A DNA stretch of 11,307 bases from Calditrichota bacterium (GTDB taxonomy: Bacteria; Zhuqueibacterota; Zhuqueibacteria; Zhuqueibacterales; Geothermadaptataceae), in contig QQUM01000288.1 of NCBI GenBank assembly GCA_008501545.1, positions 1 to 11,307 on the forward strand, written 5' to 3'. A model generated the notes under the pieces. The model saw only the letters and a list, made by a program, of their open reading frames with translations. It ran no database searches and was not told the DNA's origin. The number at the start of each line of letters is the position of its first letter. Positions within the stretch are counted from its first letter, which is position 1. Shown here piece after piece: positions 1 to 8,000 of this stretch. The translations under genes and the position numbers were made by a program.

Positions 1-258
1 GGAGTAAGAATACAGGTGGATGCATTTTAAAACGTCTTCCTGTTTTCTAACGCAGAAAAAAGTAGGGGAAGTGATAATATTTTTTAATTTTATTTATTAA
101 TAAATACCACTGTTAGGGCTGAGTTAAAAAGTGTGAGTATGTAGTGGTTTTATCCAACGCGGGATGCCGATGGATTGGCACCAGGGATTCAATCACTTTT
201 TTTCAATGACAATGGTATCGCTTTAAAAGCGTATAGCAGCTAAGGAAGGCCGATTCAT
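1..258. other. Gene-free AT-rich leader upstream of the sigma factor gene
   Basis: I see no coding region in this stretch on either strand. It contains a perfect 16-bp AT palindrome at 91-106 (TATTTATT then AATAAATA) and a weak hairpin around 162-182. It presumably carries the promoter of the sigma factor gene, but I cannot place -35 and -10 boxes with confidence. The end of whatever gene lies to the left is not visible. Confidence 0.5.
242..249 (+). promoter_or_regulatory. Ribosome binding site of the ECF sigma gene
   Basis: The purine-rich AAGGAAGG ends 9 nt before the ATG at 259. It supports that ATG over the next in-frame methionine (codon 9). Confidence 0.6.
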
Positions 259-816
259 ATGTATGCACACAACATAACCCAAATGCTCATCGACTATGGT
301 GTGGGGAACAAGGCTATCGTCGATCAGTTGTTGCCACTGGTTTATGATAATTTGCAACGGATTGCCCGTCAACAATTGCGCAGGGAAAGGGCAAATCATA
401 CCATCAACACCACCGCTCTCGTGCACGAAGCCTACATTAAACTTATCGATCAAAACCGTGTCGACTGGAAAAACCGGGCCCATTTTTATGCCATCGCTTC
501 CCAGGCGATGCGGCGCATACTCATCAACTACGCACAGGCCCGTCTTGCGGAAAAACGCGGTGGCGGTGAACCGGTATTTACTTTTCAGGAAGAAATTCAC
601 AATCCAAAACCGCGTATGGCTGAGCTTGTACACCTTGATGAATCCCTGAATCAACTTGCGAAATTGAACGAACGGCAGGCGAAGGTGGTGGAGTTGAGTT
701 TTTTCGGTGGACTTTCCCACGAAGAAATAGCGGAAGTCCTGCATATTTCCGTCCCCAGTGTCCGCCGTGATTGGCGTCTGGCAAAAGCCTGGCTGACGCG
801 GGAGTTAAAATCGTGA
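259..816 (+). CDS. ECF-subfamily RNA polymerase sigma factor (Sig-70_X6 / Sigma70_ECF type)
   Basis: This 185-residue protein directs RNA polymerase to a specific promoter set. Region 2 spans about residues 20-100, with the helix TALVHEAYIKL (52-62) and the -10-recognition segment around RAHFYAIASQAMRRILINYA (73-92). Region 4 spans about 127-183, with the helix-turn-helix LSHEEIAEVLHISVPSVRRDW (152-172). The overall pattern, including the basic AEKRGGGE linker (97-104), matches the ECF family often encoded beside Ser/Thr kinases in Acidobacteria, Planctomycetes and FCB bacteria. The usual acidic DAED-like cluster of region 2.2 is absent; residues 48-52 are TINTT. No anti-sigma gene follows. 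Instead a TPR kinase gene starts 316 nt downstream on the same strand, so control by phosphorylation is a reasonable inference. The start is supported by a Shine-Dalgarno at 242-249. Family assignment is firm; the regulon is unknown. Confidence 0.93.
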   Translation: MYAHNITQMLIDYGVGNKAIVDQLLPLVYDNLQRIARQQLRRERANHTINTTALVHEAYIKLIDQNRVDWKNRAHFYAIASQAMRRILINYAQARLAEKRGGGEPVFTFQEEIHNPKPRMAELVHLDESLNQLAKLNERQAKVVELSFFGGLSHEEIAEVLHISVPSVRRDWRLAKAWLTRELKS

Positions 817-930
817 TCTTGAATTTGGATTAAACTAATTTTCACGAGCCGCTGAGACTGCAGAGAAAAGATTGTAGGATTTATAATCGCGATTTGCAAA
901 AGTCTTGTTTTATTCGTCAATTTACTTAGG

Positions 931-1028
931 TCATGCCGGGTTCGATGACTTTATCGAATCCCGGCATCTCCCGATTCGCGGTAGGCATTTGGGGATTCCG
1001 GCACACCAAAAACGGGCGGCCGGAATGA
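931..1028. repeat. GC-rich palindromic intergenic repeat (REP/MITE-like)
   Basis: This block stands out from its AT-rich surroundings. Its ends are near-perfect inverted repeats: TCATGCCGG at 931-939 and CCGGAATGA at 1020-1028 (8 of 9 matching). Inside are two hairpins. One pairs ATGCCGGGTTCGAT (933-946) with 953-967, giving 14 bp with a one-base bulge at 959 and a 6-nt loop. The other pairs ATTCCGGC (995-1002) with GCCGGAAT (1019-1026) around a 16-nt loop. The GTCATTCCGGC-type edge resembles dispersed intergenic repeats known in many bacterial genomes. It has no coding capacity. It lies between the sigma and kinase genes and could fold in a read-through transcript. There is no T-tract, so it is not a classical terminator. 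Confidence 0.75.
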
Positions 1029-1132
1029 CATGCATGGGATATTATGTTTGAAAATCAGTACATATTTTTAAAAACTCTGCGGTTTAGTGTGATAAAATAA
1101 AGTTTCATAATAATAAAATAGAGCATACCTCC

Positions 1133-3865
1133 ATGAACCAGGAACGCTGGAACAGAGTGCAGCAGCTTTTTGAAGCTGCTTTGGACAAGCCTGACTCCGA
1201 ACGTGAATCTTTTCTCGAAGAAGCCTGCGCAGATGATGAATCGCTTATCGCAGAGGTCCGGTCGTTGCTGCAAGCTGATGCTGAATCGCACAGTTTGTTG
1301 CAAGGCCACGCCCTTGATGCCGTCGATTTTCCATTGGAAGAAAATCTCGTCGGCAAAAAAGTAGGGCACTATAAAATTACCGAACAAATTGCCGTTGGCG
1401 GTATGGGTGCGGTGTATCTGGCGGAGCGCGCCGATGGCCAATTCACTCAGACCGTCGCTTTAAAATTGATCAAACACGGCATGGATTCCACTGCCATTTT
1501 AAAACGGTTTCACTACGAACGGCAGATTTTAGCGCGGCTGCAGCACGCAAACATCGCCCGCTTGCTGGATGGTGGCTTGACAGCTGACGGGACGCCGTAT
1601 TTCACGATGGAATATGTCAAAGGCCTGCCAATTGATCAATATTGCAGGGAAAATGATCTCTCCCTTGTTAGAAGACTGCGATTGTTTCAAACGGTTTGTG
1701 ATGCGGTTGAATATGCCCACCGAAATTTAATCGTGCACCGCGATATAAAACCGGGCAATATTTTTGTCACTGACGATGGTGAGGTTAAACTGCTTGACTT
1801 CGGTATCGCCAAATTGCTCGACGAGGACGATTCTGTTGAAGCACAACCGCTCACCGTTGCCGGCAATCGCGTTATGACGCCGGAATATGCCTCTCCTGAG
1901 CAGGTGAGGGGAAAGGCCGTGACCACGCTTTCTGATGTTTATTCACTCGGGATTGTTTTGTTTGAATTGCTCGCCGGAACACGGCCGTTTGACATAAAAG
2001 ATCTCAGTCCGGCAGAAGTTGAAAAAATCTTCTGTGAGACCGAACCGCCGAAACCCAGCACGAAAATGACGCAGGTCAAAGATATCGCCGAAGGGCATGC
2101 CGTACAGAATAACCGCCTGTTGCGCGGCGACCTCGATAACATCTGCCTGATGGCCATGCGGAAAGAACCGCAGCGGCGTTATCGCTCGGTTCAGGAATTC
2201 AACGAAGATATTGCCCGCTATCTCACCGGCCGTCCGGTACAGGCGCGTCCGGCAACGCTGGGGTATCGAAGCGGGAAATTTATCAACCGCCATAAGTTGG
2301 GTGTTGCTGCGGCTTTTGGCGTCTTTGTCGTGCTCGCAGGGCTCATCTCTTTTTATACACTGCGTCTGGCGGACGAGCGTGATAAAGCGCAACTCGAAGC
2401 ACAGAAAGCCGCGCAAATTTCGCAGTTCGTCACCAGCTTGTTTGAAATTTCAAATCCGGATGAAGCGAAAGGTCGTACCATCACAGCCCGGGAATTGCTC
2501 GACCAGGGCGCTGCCAAAATCGAAAAGGAACTGGCGTCGCAACCGGAAGTGCAAGCTCGCATGATGGAAGTGATCGGCGGGGTTTATCAGAATCTTGCGC
2601 AGCTCACAGAAGCGGATTCATTGCTACGGAAGTCGTTGGCGATCCAGGAAGAATTAAACGAAAATCCCACTGCAGAATACGGCCGAAGTCTGTGGATACT
2701 CGGCAAAGTAAGCGCACAGCAAGGCGATTATGAAGCGGCTGATTCCTTACAACGCTTATCGCTTCAAATTCGAAAAAATATTTATGGTGAAAAGAACGAA
2801 GCGGTGGCGCAAAGTTTAAGCAGCCTGAGTAAAAACCAATATCAAAAAGGAGATTATGCCGCGGCTGAATCGCTGGCGACGGCAGCATTAAAGATTCGCA
2901 CATCGCTTTTTGGCGAAATCAATGCCGGTGTTGCCCTTAATCTGGATGATCTTGGCTGGCTGGCGCACGAGCAGAGTCACTTTGATGTGGCGGATTCCTT
3001 GCATCGGCGTGCACTTGCTATTCGGCGGCAGATTTTCGGGGAGGAGAATCTTGAAGTCGCTGAAAGTTTAAACAATCTTGGTTCTGCATTATACGGAAAA
3101 GGCGATTTGGCCAGCGCCGAACCGTACATTCGGCAAGCTCTGGCGATTCGCACAAAACTGCTCGGGCCGGATCATCCGCAAACAACCTACAATCGCACAA
3201 ATCTTGCGGTTATGCTTGAAGGGCAGGGCAAACTAGCTGAAGCGGAGGGGATGTTTCGTGAAATCTATCGTACCCATGTGGCGAAACTCGGTGCTGACCA
3301 TCCTGTTATCGCTGATGATTTAACGGATATCGGCCGGGTATTAACTGCACAGGGCCATTTTGAGGAAGCAGAGCCTTTATTTGAAGAAGCCGCACAATTG
3401 CATGGGAAAAACCGGGGTTCGGAACACTGGCTGGTGGCGTATACATTGAACAGTCTGGCTTCGCTGCAACATGAGAAAGGTGACGTTTTAGCTGCCGCAT
3501 CAACGTACCGCAAAGCATTGGCAATTTATCAGAAAGCATTCCAGAAAGCGAATCAATACGTCGCTGTGGCGATGATTGGTTATGGTTCGGTTTTACTGGA
3601 TGAAGAAAATGGCGACATGGCATTTCCTTATTTGCTTGATGGATTGACGATTTTCGAAAATTCACTTCCTTCGACGCACTGGCGAATTGCTGCAGCACAG
3701 GTGGAACTTGGGCGCTGTTACACACAGCTTGAAAAGTATACTGCGGCGGATTCCCTGCTGCGACGTGGCTATGCATCATTGTTGCAAAGCAAAGGTGCGA
3801 AGCACAAGCTCACGGAGCACGCAAAGGCACATCTGGAGGCGCTAAATCCTTCCATTGGCAACTAA
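1133..3865 (+). CDS. Membrane Ser/Thr protein kinase with C-terminal TPR array
   Basis: This 910-residue protein is a Hanks-type kinase anchored in the inner membrane. The N-terminal segment (1-55, RW..V..LF..AL, then FLEEAC) is typical of this kinase class. The kinase domain covers about 80-370. It has a Gly-rich loop VGGMGAVYLAE (88-98), catalytic Lys111 in VALKLI, helix-C Glu129, the catalytic loop HRDIKPGNI (Asp204, Lys206, Asn209), DFG (222-224), a TPE in place of APE (249-251), and Asp268 in SDVYSLG. All catalytic residues are present, so it should be active. One hydrophobic span at about 389-409 is the membrane segment. The rest (about 470-905) is a run of about ten TPR units of roughly 42 residues, likely periplasmic and protein-binding. 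It shares strand with the ECF sigma gene 316 nt upstream and probably acts with it. The Shine-Dalgarno is weak. The input sensed by the TPRs is unknown. Confidence 0.93.
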   Translation: MNQERWNRVQQLFEAALDKPDSERESFLEEACADDESLIAEVRSLLQADAESHSLLQGHALDAVDFPLEENLVGKKVGHYKITEQIAVGGMGAVYLAERADGQFTQTVALKLIKHGMDSTAILKRFHYERQILARLQHANIARLLDGGLTADGTPYFTMEYVKGLPIDQYCRENDLSLVRRLRLFQTVCDAVEYAHRNLIVHRDIKPGNIFVTDDGEVKLLDFGIAKLLDEDDSVEAQPLTVAGNRVMTPEYASPEQVRGKAVTTLSDVYSLGIVLFELLAGTRPFDIKDLSPAEVEKIFCETEPPKPSTKMTQVKDIAEGHAVQNNRLLRGDLDNICLMAMRKEPQRRYRSVQEFNEDIARYLTGRPVQARPATLGYRSGKFINRHKLGVAAAFGVFVVLAGLISFYTLRLADERDKAQLEAQKAAQISQFVTSLFEISNPDEAKGRTITARELLDQGAAKIEKELASQPEVQARMMEVIGGVYQNLAQLTEADSLLRKSLAIQEELNENPTAEYGRSLWILGKVSAQQGDYEAADSLQRLSLQIRKNIYGEKNEAVAQSLSSLSKNQYQKGDYAAAESLATAALKIRTSLFGEINAGVALNLDDLGWLAHEQSHFDVADSLHRRALAIRRQIFGEENLEVAESLNNLGSALYGKGDLASAEPYIRQALAIRTKLLGPDHPQTTYNRTNLAVMLEGQGKLAEAEGMFREIYRTHVAKLGADHPVIADDLTDIGRVLTAQGHFEEAEPLFEEAAQLHGKNRGSEHWLVAYTLNSLASLQHEKGDVLAAASTYRKALAIYQKAFQKANQYVAVAMIGYGSVLLDEENGDMAFPYLLDGLTIFENSLPSTHWRIAAAQVELGRCYTQLEKYTAADSLLRRGYASLLQSKGAKHKLTEHAKAHLEALNPSIGN

Positions 3866-4180
3866 TTAATTGTATTTGACTTCAATTTGCACATTGGAGA
3901 ATTTAAATCTGCAAGCTTGCTATTTTGGAAAATCATCATGCTTATCCAATTGGTTTGAAAGTGGTTCCGGGCTGCCTATTAAAATCAGCGGCCAATAGAA
4001 TGATAATAAATTGCTCAGCACACATGAGTACATCCTTTGCTGGTGTCTGAACATCCTCCGATGCGGTCAAAATTTTTAAACAAAAGGGATGCCAAAAGTA
4101 TGATTGTGTGTTTAACTATTATGTTTACTTATGTTAACGTGATTTGTAGACTGCTTATTGTTTTTTCACAATCATCGGAA
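3866..4180. other. Intergenic gap between kinase gene and transposase remnant
   Basis: No convincing gene, RNA or clear terminator is visible here. A perfect 10-bp palindrome GCAAGCTTGC lies at 3911-3920. On the minus strand a short open frame ends at 3942 and contains the peptide FNRQPGTTFKPI just before the stop. This is described under findings, but it is too short to call as a gene. The missing 3' part of the transposase could not be recognised in this stretch. Confidence 0.5.
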
Positions 4181-4828
4181 TTATTTCCCATACAACTCCA
4201 TTGATTTAATAACACTTAACCAATAACCCCTCCATATTTCCAGGAGACAATCAGATAAAATAGGGCATTGCCAACTCAAACGGTTTGGTGATTGTTTATA
4301 CTTCGCCTTTGTGCATGACTTGTGTTTTTCTGTTTCCAAGAGCAACAAACAATGGACTTTTGGTTCCGGCGCCGCGGTCTCGTTTGCCGGAAACATTTCT
4401 TGTGCCAAAGTGATAATCATCCAATTCAAGTATACCGACAAGCTCGTGTTGTCTTCTCTTTCTTGCATTGCGTCGCGAATTTTATGGGCCATCTTCCAGG
4501 CTGTCTTATAGTATTTGATTTCGAGTAATTTTTGCAAATATCGAATGGGATAACTGGGTTTTTTTAGTGAAAGCAAATAGATCATCCAGAACCATTTTCT
4601 AAGAGATGTTCTGCTTTTATGAAAAATAGTTCCAGCTGTAATCGATGCCTGATATTTACACGCTTTACATTGATAGAGTTTTCGTGTTGAATGAAAAGAA
4701 TAGTGTTTATGTTTGCATCTGGGACATATAAAACCATCTGGCCAACGTTGCTCGAATAAAAATTTATAACAGCGTAATTCCGTTGAGAACTTGCTCTGGA
4801 ATTGGAAAAAACTTATATAATGCTGCAT
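4181..4828 (-). pseudogene. IS1595-family transposase, frameshifted and truncated
   Basis: The N-terminal part is a typical IS1595 (ISXO2-like) transposase. It has FSTELRC, RWPDGFICPRC, a zinc ribbon (Cys35, Cys38, Cys54, Cys57), the SITAGTIFHKSRTSLRKWFW motif (62-81), and the helix ending HKIRDAMQERE. Near residue 131 (about 4435-4437) the frame breaks. Restoring one G in the minus-strand run TCGGTATA gives LSGILELDDYHFGTRN and on to KTQVMHKGEV, the expected start of the DDE catalytic domain. That frame then stops at 4296-4298. The second catalytic Asp, the following His and the catalytic Glu region are missing; family members are about 300 residues long. The tail read in the original frame to 4181 is out-of-frame translation. 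ATG at 4828 is chosen because GGAG (complement of 4835-4838) precedes it; an in-frame ATG at 4882 has no such site. Terminal inverted repeats were not found. It cannot be an active transposase. Confidence 0.85.
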
Positions 4829-4966
4829 AACAATCTCCAATTTATTATTCATATATGTTGAGAATAAAATCACCATAGACATAGTTCAAAGAAAACTTTC
4901 GATTTATCTAACAAATTATGGAGCTCATGGATCAATCTTTACTTTAAAATCACAAGGATCTGTTTG

Positions 4967-4989
4967 AAAAGGCATATTTTCTGCCTTTT
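4967..4989 (-). terminator. Intrinsic terminator of the secreted lyase gene
   Basis: A perfect 8-bp inverted repeat, AAAAGGCA and TGCCTTTT, encloses a 7-nt loop, with A and T runs in the stem ends. It begins 17 nt beyond the stop codon at 5007-5009 of the minus-strand gene. The symmetry means it could stop transcription from both sides. Confidence 0.65.
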
Positions 4990-5006
4990 GCTGATTTCAC
5001 CATATT

Positions 5007-8000
5007 CTATTTAAGATAAAGCATTTTGTTTTGTTGTACACCTGTCGCTGAATACAATCTGTAGACATACAATCCGGAGCTCACTTCTCTCCCATAATCG
5101 TCCGTAGCATCCCATATTCTTTGGTAAGTTCCAGCCGATAATTCATCCTTTACAAGAGTACGAACTTTTTGACCAACCATATTAAAAATCGCTAACTCTA
5201 CCCGGCCTGTTTGTGGCAAGGAGAAACGAATTGTTGTACTCGGATTAAATGGATTTGGATAATTTTGTGAGAGATCAAAGGTGTTTGGAAGTGTTGAATC
5301 TTCACTTACTAAACTGGTCGTGCGCTCCATCTCAATACTGGACTCGGCTGGGTCTTTTAAAAGCGTGCCACCATTCCAGTGTAATTCAGTTAATGAGATG
5401 AACGTTCTGCCGGGGATTGCTTTTTTAAGTTTGAAGTGCAATGAAACGAATTCGTCCGATTGAATTGCTGTCGCATTGGCACCGGCAATGTGTATTTCGC
5501 CACGATGATTCGTCGAATTGTGCTGTGGTGAGAAAGAACCAAAAGCTTTCCAGTCAATGTGTTGCAATTCCATATATGTTGTATCGTACGAAAAGACAGC
5601 CTGGAAAGCATAGATACCCTTACCGTTTTGCAATTTTGGTGTCACAACGAAGGTTTCTCCCGGTTTTACGGTCATCGGTGCCATGGCAATCGTGCCTTTT
5701 GCATGAATTATTGTGTTGTAAGGTAAACTGTTAATCGATCCCCGGACATACTGCCTGATTAGAGAAGCATCCCACGCAGAAATGGAGGTGTTTGGGCTTA
5801 CTTTAGCATTGAGCTGTTTTTGCGGATCGTTCAGCGGCTTGAGGCCAACCAGATAGGCGAGGATTGAATCAGCATCAACTGTTTTGATTTCCCCGTCAAG
5901 GTCAACATCACCGGGCACGGTTCCCTGAACGCAACCTTTCAACGGCACTGTTTTACTTCCGAGATTGCTTTTAATTTGGAGACTTACTTCATATTCCCCT
6001 TCACTATCCGGAACAGTTACTGTAACAAAATGTGAGTCACCCGGTGCAATTGAGCCAGGCAGTACCGTGTTCATCGAAAATTTTTCTGAATTTGTGCCAA
6101 CAAATGCAATTTCTGTAATGTTCAGCATGGATTGGTTCGGATTTGATATGGCGATTTTTTTCGAGAGGCTGAATCCGGGTAAAACTGTGCCGAAATCCAA
6201 TGAAACCGGGGCTACAGAAATACTTGCAGCAGCATTTTCCTTCCCCTTTATAATTAAAGTGTAATGCGTATCACCGCTTGGATTGTCGGCAAAAGAGACA
6301 GCGCCATCCGCATTCACCGTTCCTTGTGAGAGTATTTTACCTGCTTTGCTCAGCGTATATTCTTGGCCTGCTGGAAGTTCGGTCACGAGATGTTTAACGA
6401 CCTGGTTGGCATTGATCCTGTAAGTTATATTTTCAATTTTTGATTCGCTCTCACTAAAGATGACAACGCGTTCCTTGCCAAGGAAAACACCGTTATAACC
6501 TGGACCTTGCAATTTTTCTACTGATGCCGGATCACCAAATGTATTGGCATCACCAATTTGCATGACCGTAATGAACTGATTGGATTTTGAACGAATCTGC
6601 AGCGTGTGATCACTCATTAAATAAGAACCCAGTTCATTATACTCACCGTCATAGACAAGCGGTGTTCCGTCGGCCAATAACCATTCTTTGCCCGGTCCAC
6701 CTGCCTGGTGAATAGTCGCATCTTCCGGGAAAACGCTGGTAACAACCATTTGTCCGTGCGCTTGATCAATACGATTGGTCACTTTCACTTGTTTTGCATT
6801 TGTTGCAGCAAAATTATTCACTTCTACGCCCCAATTTCCGTTGATGGGTTCAGGTTTTACAGGAAGATGCAAAATAAATTTTTTATCTTTCGCCGTTTCT
6901 ACACGATCAAGCACGACGATATATTCATGATTGATTTTTCCACGAAGATAAACCAGTCCCCGTCTTGCCAGCGAAACGTTTAGATCGCCTTTATAGCTTC
7001 GTGTATAATTGTAGTTGATATAATCATGTGAGTTGGCTTTGTATTCACGCGCTTCCACTGTGCCTACATGGGAGACTGCGCCGGTAACAAAATCGTCAGG
7101 GGTGTCGCTATTGCTCGCTATAATTTTGCCAACATGTGGATTCAGCATGCCCTCATTACCTATGCCGAGTACATTGTTCATTGCATAACCTGAACCACCA
7201 TTTTCAACACGGGGAATACCATCAAGGCCATTTTTTGTTTTTGAAGCGGCGATAGCAAGGGTGCCAAACCGATTAATATTGATCGCACCCATTTCCAGTT
7301 CATTATGGCCGTTGGGATAGCAATACTTTTGTGCATAGAATTGGATCAGTGTCTTGTCATTATAGCTATAATCTGATTGCATGACGTGCATTTGGCCGAG
7401 GTGAGTACTTAGTGGAATTTTCAATTGTTCCGGTGTTTTGGTTTCGACATGCTTTGTACCAAACATAAACTTGTAATAAAAGTCCTGCAGATGTGGTTGA
7501 TAGTGCTGGAAATCGTCAACCTGCATTCCCCATTTACTTTCTTCACAAAACCATGCTGCAAATGATGCCATATCAGGATCAGTATCTTTTAATTTTGCAG
7601 CGCACATATTCATGACTGTCGCAAAGCCGGATTCTTCGAAACTCATCCCTCGGCTGGTGTTCTGTTGTGTAAAATACCAGTTTCCTTTGTAGTTCATTGG
7701 CACAATATTATAGTAGATGTAATATGGTGCATAGTGCAGCCAGGAATAGTCTGTGAACAAATCCTGACCGATTGCACTTGAAGCAGCGCCGGCAAGAAAC
7801 ATCAGACCAACATAGGCATCCAAAGAGTATGAGTCGCCTTCAATCCAATCGCTTGAACCTTCGAATATCCGCTCTGAGACTTCTAATTGCCGGTTTATAT
7901 ACACGTCCTGGAATGAATCCATCATGGCTTTTGCTTGTGCGATGTAACCTGTACCAAGGTCTTTGTCTCCATAAAAGCAAAGTGCGCCGGCGTACACATG

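Noticed and set aside
91..106. 16-bp AT palindrome as regulatory site
   Set aside because: Made only of A and T in an AT-rich stretch, where such symmetry is easily expected by chance.
223..744. Open frame of 173 codons on the minus strand
   Set aside because: It lies antisense over the clearly real sigma factor gene and has no recognisable family, so it is a shadow frame.
933..967. Hairpin as rho-independent terminator of the sigma gene
   Set aside because: The stem is strong but no T-tract follows on the plus strand, and it is part of a larger repeat with its own terminal inverted repeats.
1943..2416. Minus-strand frame of 157 codons
   Set aside because: Antisense shadow of the kinase gene, whose catalytic motifs establish the real frame.
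4829..4882. Upstream ATG extending the transposase by 18 residues
   Set aside because: Family members start close to the FSTE motif, and only the ATG at 4828 has a GGAG site; the extension looks non-coding.
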